From Pseudomonas sp. 10S4 (GTDB taxonomy: Bacteria > Pseudomonadota > Gammaproteobacteria > Pseudomonadales > Pseudomonadaceae), in assembly GCF_034344865.1 (NCBI RefSeq), contig NZ_CP133774.1:496001-560000 (forward strand): a stretch of DNA of 64,000 bases, written 5' to 3'. Position 1 is the first letter of the stretch. Every line of letters begins with the position of its first letter. The translations under genes and the position numbers were made by a program. Below are positions 10,101 to 18,131 of this stretch, piece after piece. The notes below the pieces were generated by a model. That model was not told the DNA's origin. It saw only the letters and a program-made list of their open reading frames with translations, and did not search any database.

Positions 10101-10469
10101 TCAGAGGACGTGTTGGGAGATCAGTTTTGAGATTTCTACCATTGATGTTCTGCCGGTGAATTCGAATTTCACTTTGCCTAGCGACGAGAAGTAGATCTCC
10201 AGTTCGGAATCCAGGTCGAACGTGCCGGAGGTTTCCACTGAGTACGCGACGATGTTTTTGTACGGCAACGAGGTGAAGTCTTTTTTGCTGCCGGTGATGC
10301 CCTGGACGATGACGGCGATGATGCGTTTGTTGGTGAACACGACGCCGTCGCGCATGGATTTGTAGGCGTCGATGACGTGTTCGCCGTCGAGCAAAAGGTC
10401 GGTAACGCGTTGGGCGTATTCTTCGTTTTGCTTGAGTTTGAAGAAGCCCTTGTTGTTGAAGTCGATCAT
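10101..10469 (-). CDS. PH-domain protein (bacterial pleckstrin-homology-like)
   Basis: 122-residue soluble protein with the fold pattern of bacterial PH domains (bPH_1/YokE-like): DGEHVIDAYKSMRDGVVFTN, KRIIAVIVQG, SLPYKNIVAYSVETSGTFDLD, then a C-terminal helix. The ATG at 10469 has AAGGA upstream on the minus strand. Ligand and role of these small PH proteins are unknown. It stands between a hypothetical secreted-protein gene and the convergent DUF3077-type gene. Confidence 0.8.
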   Translation of the reverse strand: MIDFNNKGFFKLKQNEEYAQRVTDLLLDGEHVIDAYKSMRDGVVFTNKRIIAVIVQGITGSKKDFTSLPYKNIVAYSVETSGTFDLDSELEIYFSSLGKVKFEFTGRTSMVEISKLISQHVL

Positions 10470-10505
10470 CTGTCCATCCTTCCTTTGAAGAAAAATTCCT
10501 GCGGG

Positions 10506-11258
10506 TTACTTCAGCGCCTTTACGACTCGAATGTCGATGGGAAATCCATCCGCTCCGTTCAATGTCTTCCACCCCACGTACTGAAAAATCCCGTCCTCAT
10601 CAATATTGTCGCCTCGCTCCACCGTTTCACCGCCCAGCACTGCGACGCGCCTATTGACGGCGCAGTTGCCATCCCAACGATGAGCGATGTAGATCACATA
10701 GGGTTTGACGTATTGCGCGGCGCGGAAATGGCTGCCGCAGCCAGCATCGACTTTGATCATCAAGGTCTTCAGATTCGCTTCGCCATCCAATTCAGCGTGC
10801 TGGTCGAGAGCCCCGATTTCGCCGACGTCGCTGAAGCCCAGCGAGCGAGCGCGCTTGTATTCCGGGGAGTTCAGGTGATCGGTCTGGGCTTGCCGAAAAT
10901 GCTGATCCAGCGCCTCGTCGTTTTCTGCACTGCCCTTGGCCGCTATGTCTTTCACTTGGGGGATGACGCTTTCACAGCGGGCGTAATCGGGGGTGCCGAG
11001 GCTTGGCTGGGCGAGGTTCTTGCGATGTACGGTAATGGTTCGCAGATAACTCTCGATAGAAGGCAAGACATCCTTGGCCGTCTTGCTCCCGTTCTGCACA
11101 TCGGTCACTGATCGCTGTAATTGCTGGCAATCGGAGAGGTAAGTCTTCCAGGCGTATTCCGGGGATTCTTGCCAGTCCCAGTCGGCAAGTGCTGGGGTCA
11201 TCACGACGGTGAAAGTGATCGCGCAGAACAGGCGCGAGGCTGGAGCGACAGTGAGCAT
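10506..11258 (-). CDS. Hypothetical exported protein
   Basis: Start placed at ATG 11258, which gives a signal peptide (MLTVAPASRLFCAITFTVVM, then TPALA before DWDWQ). The mature protein of about 225 residues has four scattered cysteines (DCQQ, RCES, GCGS, NCAV) that could form disulfides in the periplasm, and no membrane helices. The sequence upstream of 11258 stays open but has no ribosome site. Family not recognised. The PH-domain gene lies 37 bases downstream on the same strand. Confidence 0.65.
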   Translation of the reverse strand: MLTVAPASRLFCAITFTVVMTPALADWDWQESPEYAWKTYLSDCQQLQRSVTDVQNGSKTAKDVLPSIESYLRTITVHRKNLAQPSLGTPDYARCESVIPQVKDIAAKGSAENDEALDQHFRQAQTDHLNSPEYKRARSLGFSDVGEIGALDQHAELDGEANLKTLMIKVDAGCGSHFRAAQYVKPYVIYIAHRWDGNCAVNRRVAVLGGETVERGDNIDEDGIFQYVGWKTLNGADGFPIDIRVVKALK

Positions 11259-11688
11259 GTGTAGTCCGTTACGTAGATGAAGAAAGTGGCGCGACGCTAC
11301 TATTTTGCCGTCTTGCCGTCCACTTACAGCAAAGGGGGACAGACCCATTCCTGCACACTGTAGTGGGCGGATGTGCGGCGCTTGTGCCACAAATCATTTC
11401 AGACAGTGCGCGCCTTCGGCAGTGCTCTTCTAGACTTAACGGGTGGTCGTGGAAAGAACCAAGCACGTCGCTTTTGTACAGTTGAATCAATGCCAGCGTG
11501 GCAAGCTTCAATTTATGCCCTGAACAGGTGCGGCAAAGACCGCGCCGGGCCCAACAAGATGCCCAATCAGGGTGCCTGGCCAACGGCCTGAAAATGCCAC
11601 GATACCGTGACGTGGTGTGAACGCCGCAGCCGACACTTTCGGACAACCGACAACCGCCTGGTTTGTCCGTGACCGTGAGGAATGCTGT
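11259..11688. other. Intergenic region upstream of fdsG
   Basis: 430 bases without a supported gene. It holds a 43-nt dispersed repeat copy (11289-11331) and must hold the fds promoter. I see no clear regulator gene or convincing sigma-54 site. Confidence 0.5.
11289..11331 (+). repeat. Dispersed 43-nt repeat, copy 1
   Basis: Shares 33 of 43 positions with 16904-16946, including the exact blocks GCTACTATTTTG, TCTTGCC and CCACT. Both copies are followed a few bases later by GGACAG. Function unknown. Confidence 0.6.
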
Positions 11689-12165
11689 ATGCCTGATGAG
11701 ATGTTGCAATTGCCTATGCTTCACAGCTTGCTGGAGCGCCACAAAGGCTCCGCTGGCGCACTGTTGCCGATTCTTCATGAGATTCAGGCGGGCATCGGTT
11801 ATATCCCCGATGCCGCCATCCCCGAGATTGCCCACGCCCTTAACCAGAGTCAGGCGGAGATTCGTGGGGTGATCAGCTTTTACCATGACTTCCGCACCGC
11901 GCCGCCGGCCCGGCATATCCTGCGTCTGTGCCGGGCTGAGTCCTGCAAGAGTCGCGGTGCCGAGCAGCTAGCGGCGCAGTTGCGCGAACGTCTGCAACTG
12001 GACGACCACGGCAGCAGTGCCGACGGCAATATCAGTTTGCGGCCGGTTTATTGCCTTGGCGCTTGTGCCTGTTCGCCCGCTCTGGAGCTGGATGGTCAGG
12101 TGCATGCGCGGCTAAGTGCCGAGCGTCTGGATGCGCTGCTTGATGCTTGCCGGGAGGACGTATGA
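11689..12165 (+). CDS. fdsG: NAD-dependent formate dehydrogenase gamma subunit
   Basis: 158-residue NuoE-like subunit with a [2Fe-2S] site (CRAESCKSRG, later CLGACACSPA). Start at ATG 11689, eight bases after GTGAGG. In soluble FdsABG-type enzymes this subunit relays electrons between the molybdenum subunit and the flavin subunit. Its stop overlaps the fdsB start (ATGA), so the subunits are translationally coupled. Confidence 0.92.
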   Translation: MPDEMLQLPMLHSLLERHKGSAGALLPILHEIQAGIGYIPDAAIPEIAHALNQSQAEIRGVISFYHDFRTAPPARHILRLCRAESCKSRGAEQLAAQLRERLQLDDHGSSADGNISLRPVYCLGACACSPALELDGQVHARLSAERLDALLDACREDV

Positions 12166-13694
12166 GCCTCTATCTATCCTGTGATTCTCTTGCCCGCGCC
12201 GTGGGTGCTGATGAGGTGGCGCTGGCCCTTGCCAGTCTGGACCTGCAACGCACCAGTTCCCGTGGCCTGTATTGGCTGGAACCGCTGCTGGAAGTCGACA
12301 CCCCGCAAGGTCGGATCGGCTTCGGCCCGCTGACCGCTGCCGATGTGCCTTCGGTGCTTGATGCCCTGAAAGGCGAGCCGTCCGCCCATCCGCTGGCCTT
12401 GGGCTTGGTGGAAGAGCTGCCTTATCTGAAGACCCAACAACGCCTGCTGTTCGCACGCGCCGGTATTACCCGGCCGCTGTCCCTGGACGATTACCGAACC
12501 CACGGCGGTTTCGAGGGTTTAACAAGGGCCGTCGCCATCGGTGGCGAGCAGACCGCGACGGAGGTATTCGACTCAGGCCTACGCGGCCGTGGCGGCGCAG
12601 CGTTCCCAGCCGGGATCAAGTGGCGCACGGTGCGCGCCACCCAGGCTGCGCAGAAATACATTGTGTGCAACGCCGACGAAGGCGACTCCGGCACTTTCGC
12701 CGATCGCATGCTGATGGAAGGCGATCCTTTCCTGCTGATCGAAGGCATGGCCATTGCCGGCATCACCGTCGGCGCCAGTTACGGCTACATCTATGTGCGC
12801 TCGGAATATCCACAGGCCGTGGCGACCCTGCGCGAGGCGCTGGATATCGCCCGGGCCAACGGTTACCTCGGCGCCAATGTCGGCGGCAGCGGCCTGGCTT
12901 TCGATATGGAAGTACGGGTCGGGGCCGGCGCCTATATCTGCGGTGAAGAAACCGCGCTGCTGGACTCCCTCGAAGGCAAGCGCGGGATTGTCCGCGCCAA
13001 GCCGCCGATCCCGGCTCTGAAGGGTTTGTTCGGTTTGCCAACCCTGGTGCACAACGTGCTGACGCTGGCCTCGGTGCCGCTGATTCTGGCCAAGGGCGCG
13101 CAGTTCTATCGCGATTACGGCATGGGCCGTTCCCTGGGCACGATGCCTTTCCAGTTGGCAGGCAATATTCGTCACGGCGGCCTGGTGGAACGGGCCTTTG
13201 GCCTGACCTTACGGGAACTGGTGGAAGGTTACGGCGGCGGCACCGCCAGTGGCCGGCCGCTGAAGGCCGCGCAGGTTGGCGGTCCTCTCGGCGCCTGGGT
13301 GCCACCGGTGCACTTCGACACACCGCTGGATTACGAAGCGTTCGCCGGCATCGGTGCGATGCTCGGTCACGGTGGTGTGGTGGTGGCGGACGACACCTTG
13401 GACATGGCCCACATGGCGCGCTTCGCCTTGCAGTTCTGCGCCGAGGAATCCTGTGGCAAATGCACCCCATGCCGAATCGGCTCGACCCGCGGCGTGGAGG
13501 TGATCGACCGACTGCTGGCTGCGCCTGACCAGAGCGCTCGCGATGAGCAAGTGATCATCCTCAAGGACCTGTGCGACACGATGCAATACGGTTCGCTGTG
13601 CGCGTTGGGCGGCATGGCCCCGTTTCCGGTCGTCAGCGCCCTCAAGTACTTCCCCGCCGACTTCGGTCTGCAATCTTCGGAGGCCGACCAATGA
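12162..13694 (+). CDS. fdsB: NAD-dependent formate dehydrogenase beta (flavin) subunit
   Basis: 510-residue NuoF-like subunit. Motifs: GRGGAAFPAGIKWRT (NADH/FMN site), NADEGDSGTFADR, GAGAYICGEETALLDSLEGK (FMN), and the [4Fe-4S] site EESCGKCTPCRIGS plus a later Cys. The N-terminal 120 residues are variable, as in FdsB. It passes electrons from formate to NAD+. ATG 12162 overlaps the fdsG stop and the end overlaps fdsA by four bases. Confidence 0.94.
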   Translation: MSLYLSCDSLARAVGADEVALALASLDLQRTSSRGLYWLEPLLEVDTPQGRIGFGPLTAADVPSVLDALKGEPSAHPLALGLVEELPYLKTQQRLLFARAGITRPLSLDDYRTHGGFEGLTRAVAIGGEQTATEVFDSGLRGRGGAAFPAGIKWRTVRATQAAQKYIVCNADEGDSGTFADRMLMEGDPFLLIEGMAIAGITVGASYGYIYVRSEYPQAVATLREALDIARANGYLGANVGGSGLAFDMEVRVGAGAYICGEETALLDSLEGKRGIVRAKPPIPALKGLFGLPTLVHNVLTLASVPLILAKGAQFYRDYGMGRSLGTMPFQLAGNIRHGGLVERAFGLTLRELVEGYGGGTASGRPLKAAQVGGPLGAWVPPVHFDTPLDYEAFAGIGAMLGHGGVVVADDTLDMAHMARFALQFCAEESCGKCTPCRIGSTRGVEVIDRLLAAPDQSARDEQVIILKDLCDTMQYGSLCALGGMAPFPVVSALKYFPADFGLQSSEADQ

Positions 13695-16573
13695 TCACTC
13701 TCTTCGACCCGAACACCGATATCGACCTGGGCACTCCGGCTCGCGAAAGCGACGTGCAGGTGACGCTGAACATCGACGGCCGCAGCATCAGCGTGCCCGA
13801 AGGTACTTCGGTGATGCGCGCCGCCGCGTTGCTGGGCACAACCATTCCGAAACTGTGTGCCACCGACAGCCTGGAAGCCTTCGGCTCCTGCCGCATGTGC
13901 CTGGTGGAGATCGATGGCATGCGCGGCTACCCGGCGTCCTGCACCACGCCGGTCAGCGAAGGCATGAGCGTCCACACGCAGACGCCGAAGCTTGCCACTC
14001 TGCGCCGCAATGTCATGGAGCTATACATCTCCGATCACCCGCTGGACTGTCTGACCTGCTCGGCCAACGGCAATTGCGAACTACAAACCGTCGCTGGCCA
14101 GGTCGGCCTGCGGGAGGTGCGTTACGGCTACGAAGGTGAGAACCATCTGGCCGACGTCAAGGACACGTCCAACCCTTACTTCGACTACGACCCGAGCAAG
14201 TGCATCGTCTGCAACCGCTGCGTGCGCGCCTGCGAAGAAACCCAGGGTACGTTTGCCCTGACCATCACCGGGCGCGGGTTTGAATCCCGGGTTGCGGCCG
14301 CCGGTGGCGATAACTTCCTCGACTCGGAATGCGTGTCCTGCGGCGCCTGTGTGCAGGCCTGCCCGACCGCGACCCTGATGGAAAAAAGCGTAGTCGAACT
14401 CGGCCAGCCCGAACGCAGCGTGATCACCACTTGTGCCTATTGCGGGGTGGGCTGCTCGTTCCGCGCCGAGATGAAAGGCGACAAGCTGGTGCGCATGGTT
14501 CCCGACAAAAACGGTCAGGCCAACCACGGCCATTCCTGCGTCAAAGGTCGCTTTGCCTGGGGCTACGCCACCCACCCGGATCGCATCACCAAACCGATGA
14601 TCCGCAAACACATCAACGACCCGTGGCAGGAAGTCAGCTGGGACGAAGCGGTGACCTACGCCGCCAGCGAATTCCGCCGGTTGCAGCAAAAGTACGGCCG
14701 CGATTCGATTGGTGGCATCACCTCCAGCCGCTGCACCAACGAAGAAACCTACCTGGTGCAAAAACTGGTGCGTGCCGCGTTCGGCAACAACAACGTCGAC
14801 ACCTGCGCGCGGGTCTGCCACTCGCCGACCGGCTATGGCCTGAAACAAACCCTGGGCGAATCGGCCGGCACTCAGAGCTTCGACTCGGTGATGCAGGCCG
14901 ACGTGATTCTGGTGATGGGCGCCAACCCCAGCGACGCGCACCCGGTGTTCGCATCCCAACTTAAACGGCGCCTGCGTGAAGGCGCGCGGCTGATCGTTAT
15001 CGACCCACGACGGATTGATCTGGTGGACTCGGCGCATGCCCGCGCCGAACTGCACTTGGCCCTGCGCCCGGGCACCAACGTCGCCATGCTTAACGCCCTG
15101 GCCCACGTCATCGTCACCGAGGGTCTGCTTGACCAGGCCTTTATCGACGCCCGTTGCGAGGGCAGCGATTTTGCCCGCTGGAGCGAGTTGGTCAGCCGCG
15201 CGGAAAACTCGCCGGAAGTCCTTGGCGAGATCTGCGGCGTAGCCCCGGCCGACATCCGTGCCGCCGCCCGTTTGTATGCCACCGGCGGCAACGCAGCGAT
15301 CTACTACGGCCTGGGCGTCACCGAGCACAGCCAGGGCAGCACGGCGGTCATGGGCATCGCCAACCTGGCCATGGCCACGGGCAACATCGGCCGCGAAGGC
15401 GTGGGCGTGAACCCGCTGCGTGGGCAGAACAACGTTCAGGGCTCCTGCGACATGGGCTCCTTCCCCCACGAGTTACCCGGCTACCGGCACATCTCCAACG
15501 AGGTGGTTCGGGCGCAGTTCGAACAGGCCTGGAACGTGACCCTGCAACCCGATCCGGGCCTGCGCATTCCCAACATGTTCGAGGCCGCCCTTAGCGGCAG
15601 CTTTAAGGGCCTGTATTGCCAGGGCGAAGACATTGCCCAGAGCGACCCTAATACCCAACACGTGACCGCGGCGCTGTCGGCCATGGAATGCATCGTGGTG
15701 CAGGATATTTTCCTCAACGAAACCGCCAAGTTCGCCCACGTGTTCCTGCCGGGCAGCTCGTTCCTGGAAAAAGACGGCACCTTCACCAACGCCGAGCGAC
15801 GCATTTCGCGCGTGCGCAAAGTCATGGAACCGCTGGGCGGCAAGGCCGACTGGGAAGGCACGGTGGCCCTGGCCAACGCGCTGGGTTACCCGATGAGCTA
15901 CAAGCACCCGTCAGACATCATGGATGAAATCGCCAGCCTGACGCCAACCTTCACCAACGTCAGCTACGCCTCCCTGGATCGCCACGGCAGCCTGCAATGG
16001 CCGTGCAACGCGGCGGCACCGGACGGCACGCCGACCATGCACATCGAAGAATTCGTGCGCGGCAAAGGCCGTTTCATGCTCACCGGTTATGTGCCCACCG
16101 AGGAAAAGGTCAACAATCGCTACCCTCTTCTGCTGACCACCGGGCGCATCCTCAGCCAGTACAACGTCGGCGCCCAGACCCGGCGTACCGAGAACGTCGC
16201 CTGGCACGACGAAGACCGCCTGGAAATCCACCCGACCGACGCGGAGAGCCGTGGCATCAACGAAGGTGACTGGGTCGGCATCGGCAGCCGCGCCGGCCAA
16301 ACTGTCCTGCGCGCGCGGGTCACCGAACGGGTCGCCCCAGGCGTGGTGTACACCACCTTCCACTTCCCGGAATCGGGGGCCAACGTGATCACCACCGACA
16401 ACTCCGACTGGGCCACCAACTGTCCGGAGTACAAGGTCACCGCCGTGGAAGTCAGTCGCGTCTACCACCCTTCCGAATGGCAAAAACGCTATCAGGCCTT
16501 CAGCGACGAACAGGACCGTCTGCTTAAAGACCGCCGCCATGCACGTGATGGCAAAGCCGAGGTGCGCCGATGA
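13691..16573 (+). CDS. fdsA: NAD-dependent formate dehydrogenase alpha (molybdopterin) subunit
   Basis: 960-residue catalytic subunit oxidising formate to CO2. From the N-terminus: a [2Fe-2S] domain (C56, C67, C70, C84); a His-Cys3 [4Fe-4S] site (H116, C120, C123, C129); two ferredoxin clusters (C171-C181 and C214-C224); a further cluster (C248, C251, C255, C283); then the bis-MGD domain. The metal ligand is Cys376 in VDTCARVCHSPT (Cys rather than selenocysteine), followed by H377. ATG 13691 overlaps the fdsB stop. It is cytoplasmic: no Tat signal. Confidence 0.95.
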   Translation: MITLFDPNTDIDLGTPARESDVQVTLNIDGRSISVPEGTSVMRAAALLGTTIPKLCATDSLEAFGSCRMCLVEIDGMRGYPASCTTPVSEGMSVHTQTPKLATLRRNVMELYISDHPLDCLTCSANGNCELQTVAGQVGLREVRYGYEGENHLADVKDTSNPYFDYDPSKCIVCNRCVRACEETQGTFALTITGRGFESRVAAAGGDNFLDSECVSCGACVQACPTATLMEKSVVELGQPERSVITTCAYCGVGCSFRAEMKGDKLVRMVPDKNGQANHGHSCVKGRFAWGYATHPDRITKPMIRKHINDPWQEVSWDEAVTYAASEFRRLQQKYGRDSIGGITSSRCTNEETYLVQKLVRAAFGNNNVDTCARVCHSPTGYGLKQTLGESAGTQSFDSVMQADVILVMGANPSDAHPVFASQLKRRLREGARLIVIDPRRIDLVDSAHARAELHLALRPGTNVAMLNALAHVIVTEGLLDQAFIDARCEGSDFARWSELVSRAENSPEVLGEICGVAPADIRAAARLYATGGNAAIYYGLGVTEHSQGSTAVMGIANLAMATGNIGREGVGVNPLRGQNNVQGSCDMGSFPHELPGYRHISNEVVRAQFEQAWNVTLQPDPGLRIPNMFEAALSGSFKGLYCQGEDIAQSDPNTQHVTAALSAMECIVVQDIFLNETAKFAHVFLPGSSFLEKDGTFTNAERRISRVRKVMEPLGGKADWEGTVALANALGYPMSYKHPSDIMDEIASLTPTFTNVSYASLDRHGSLQWPCNAAAPDGTPTMHIEEFVRGKGRFMLTGYVPTEEKVNNRYPLLLTTGRILSQYNVGAQTRRTENVAWHDEDRLEIHPTDAESRGINEGDWVGIGSRAGQTVLRARVTERVAPGVVYTTFHFPESGANVITTDNSDWATNCPEYKVTAVEVSRVYHPSEWQKRYQAFSDEQDRLLKDRRHARDGKAEVRR

Positions 16574-16791
16574 GCACTGACAACCTGATCAAAATGGTCA
16601 ACCAGATCGCCCAATACTTCGCCAGTGAACCGGACCAGAAACAGGCGGTGCTCGGCGTACGTAATCATCTGCAAATGTACTGGACGCCCGGCATGCGCAA
16701 GGAATTGCTAGCCTGGCAGACGGAGCATCATGGGGCCGACTTGCACCCGCTGGCGCAGGCGGCGGTCAGCGGGGCGGGCTGGGAGGCTTAG
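16570..16791 (+). CDS. fdsD: Formate dehydrogenase delta subunit
   Basis: 73-residue protein of the FdsD family (DNLIKMVNQIAQYFASEPDQ, then LQMYWTPGMRKELLAW). FdsD accompanies fdsGBA operons and is needed for activity in studied systems. It overlaps fdsA by four bases and is followed by a terminator, closing the operon. The sulfurase FdhD/FdsC, usually also required, is not in this window. Confidence 0.92.
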   Translation: MSTDNLIKMVNQIAQYFASEPDQKQAVLGVRNHLQMYWTPGMRKELLAWQTEHHGADLHPLAQAAVSGAGWEA

Positions 16792-16812
16792 GTTTAAGCG
16801 ATCCTTGAAATG

Positions 16813-16838
16813 AGCCCCGAGTTTTTCGGGGCTTTTTT
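16813..16838 (+). terminator. Terminator of the fds operon
   Basis: AGCCCCGA-GTTTT-TCGGGGCT with a six-T tail, 21 bases after the fdsD stop. Confidence 0.9.
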
Positions 16839-16903
16839 ATATCTGCCATTAACTGTTTTTCAAATAAACCCGGACCTGATCCTTTACGCGAATGAGAGTA
16901 GTA

Positions 16904-16946
16904 GCGCGTGGCTACTATTTTGGTATCTTGCCAACCACTGGCTGCA
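16904..16946 (+). repeat. Dispersed 43-nt repeat, copy 2
   Basis: Partner of 11289-11331 (33 of 43 identical). Contains a small GTAGC/GCTAC hairpin at its 5' end and lies 29 bases upstream of the next gene. Confidence 0.6.
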
Positions 16947-16974
16947 GGAGTACGCCGAAAAAGGACAGGATTGA

Positions 16975-17325
16975 ATGGAAAAGATGGTGTTCGTCAGCGC
17001 AAGTTTCCTGATGTGGTTATGGGTAGAGCACGAAAATAGAAACTGGTCTAAACCCTTCGTCTTCTTTGCGTGCGCCATCAGTGGCCTGATCGTGGGCACC
17101 GTGGTGCTGACACTGTTTCAAGCTGCATTGTCGTTGCCGTTCCTTCACCCGGACATCATGCCCTGGACCCTGTTGATCATGTCGTCCATGGGTATTGGTT
17201 TTGGTATATGGCATTGGATTACGGCGGGCCGCAGACAATTTTCCACTCAACTGTTGGGTGGATTGTGTGGCAGTTTCGCCGCGTGGACGACGGGTTCATT
17301 TCTCGCCACGTATTTACAGCTTTAG
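16975..17325 (+). CDS. Hypothetical inner-membrane protein, 116 residues
   Basis: Four predicted membrane helices: about residues 4-18, 28-52, 58-82 and 92-114, with the basic loop AGRRQFS between the last two. The ATG at 16975 follows AAAGGACAGG. No family recognised. It precedes another membrane-anchored gene by about 40 bases, so the two probably form one unit. Both share the phrase AFGHIAGAVSG / FACAISGLIVG in a helix, suggesting they may be distantly related. Confidence 0.65.
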   Translation: MEKMVFVSASFLMWLWVEHENRNWSKPFVFFACAISGLIVGTVVLTLFQAALSLPFLHPDIMPWTLLIMSSMGIGFGIWHWITAGRRQFSTQLLGGLCGSFAAWTTGSFLATYLQL

Positions 17326-17366
17326 AGCGAATGGTCGAGCAGTTTGCAAACTAAGGAATGGATGGC

Positions 17367-18092
17367 ATGGAGTTTTTGCGGTTTTTGGTGTTCGCGATAG
17401 TTTGGGGATTCATGTGGCGCTGGGTGGTCAAGAATCGCGGCAGTTGGCCTGTGGCTTTCGGTCATATCGCCGGAGCAGTTTCGGGGTTTATGGTCGGGGC
17501 GGTGGTGTTGTCCATCACGTTGTCGATTTTTCCATCGAAGCCCAAGCCTGAACAGGCCGTGTCTGCGGCGACCGAAGTATCGACGCCCGCAAAGCAAGTT
17601 GCGGCTGCCGCTACGGCTGACAACCTGCCGGCGTTTGTTTATGCGCCAACTGAAGCCAAAAGTGAGGACTCTCCTCCCGAGTCGGCCCTGTTGCCCTTCA
17701 ACAAAAGCTCGCTGCCCAAGACACTCTCCGAGAAAATGATCCGCGACTTATTGCCGGAAAACGGGCGCAGCCTGCTGGATGCGATGCAGCAAAAAATCGG
17801 TGACAAGGCCGATGCCGACAAGTCACTACTTGCACTCACCCTGTGCCAAGTCTTTATCAGCGGCAAACTTCGTTATCCGCAGTCGGGACATTTGTCCGAC
17901 TCGCCCGGCGCCATCTCCCAACGCTTCAAGGATCAGACTTACACCGTCCACGGCCGTTTGACCGCGGATAACAACGTGGGCAAAACCGTCCCTTACAAAT
18001 TCGAATGCTCATTGCAATATCTGGCTAACGAGGACGGTGACTACGCGCGATGGCATCTGCTTGATTTGAAGGTTGCCGAGAGCGACCGTTAG
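17367..18092 (+). CDS. Hypothetical membrane-anchored protein
   Basis: 241 residues from ATG 17367, preferred because AAGGA (17353-17357) lies nine bases upstream; the in-frame ATG at 17358 directly abuts that site. Two N-terminal helices (about 2-16 and 27-52) are followed by a Pro/Ala-rich linker and a soluble domain of about 140 residues ending LANEDGDYARWHLLDLKVAE. The C-terminal half has the look of a periplasmic binding or assembly domain, but I do not recognise it. Confidence 0.65.
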   Translation: MEFLRFLVFAIVWGFMWRWVVKNRGSWPVAFGHIAGAVSGFMVGAVVLSITLSIFPSKPKPEQAVSAATEVSTPAKQVAAAATADNLPAFVYAPTEAKSEDSPPESALLPFNKSSLPKTLSEKMIRDLLPENGRSLLDAMQQKIGDKADADKSLLALTLCQVFISGKLRYPQSGHLSDSPGAISQRFKDQTYTVHGRLTADNNVGKTVPYKFECSLQYLANEDGDYARWHLLDLKVAESDR

Positions 18093-18131
18093 GAAGTTCC
18101 AGGTTCGGTGTAACGTTGGGGGCGGCACCTA

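Noticed and set aside
13691..16573. Selenocysteine in the formate dehydrogenase
   Set aside because: The ligand codon is a normal Cys codon (Cys376) and no in-frame TGA occurs.
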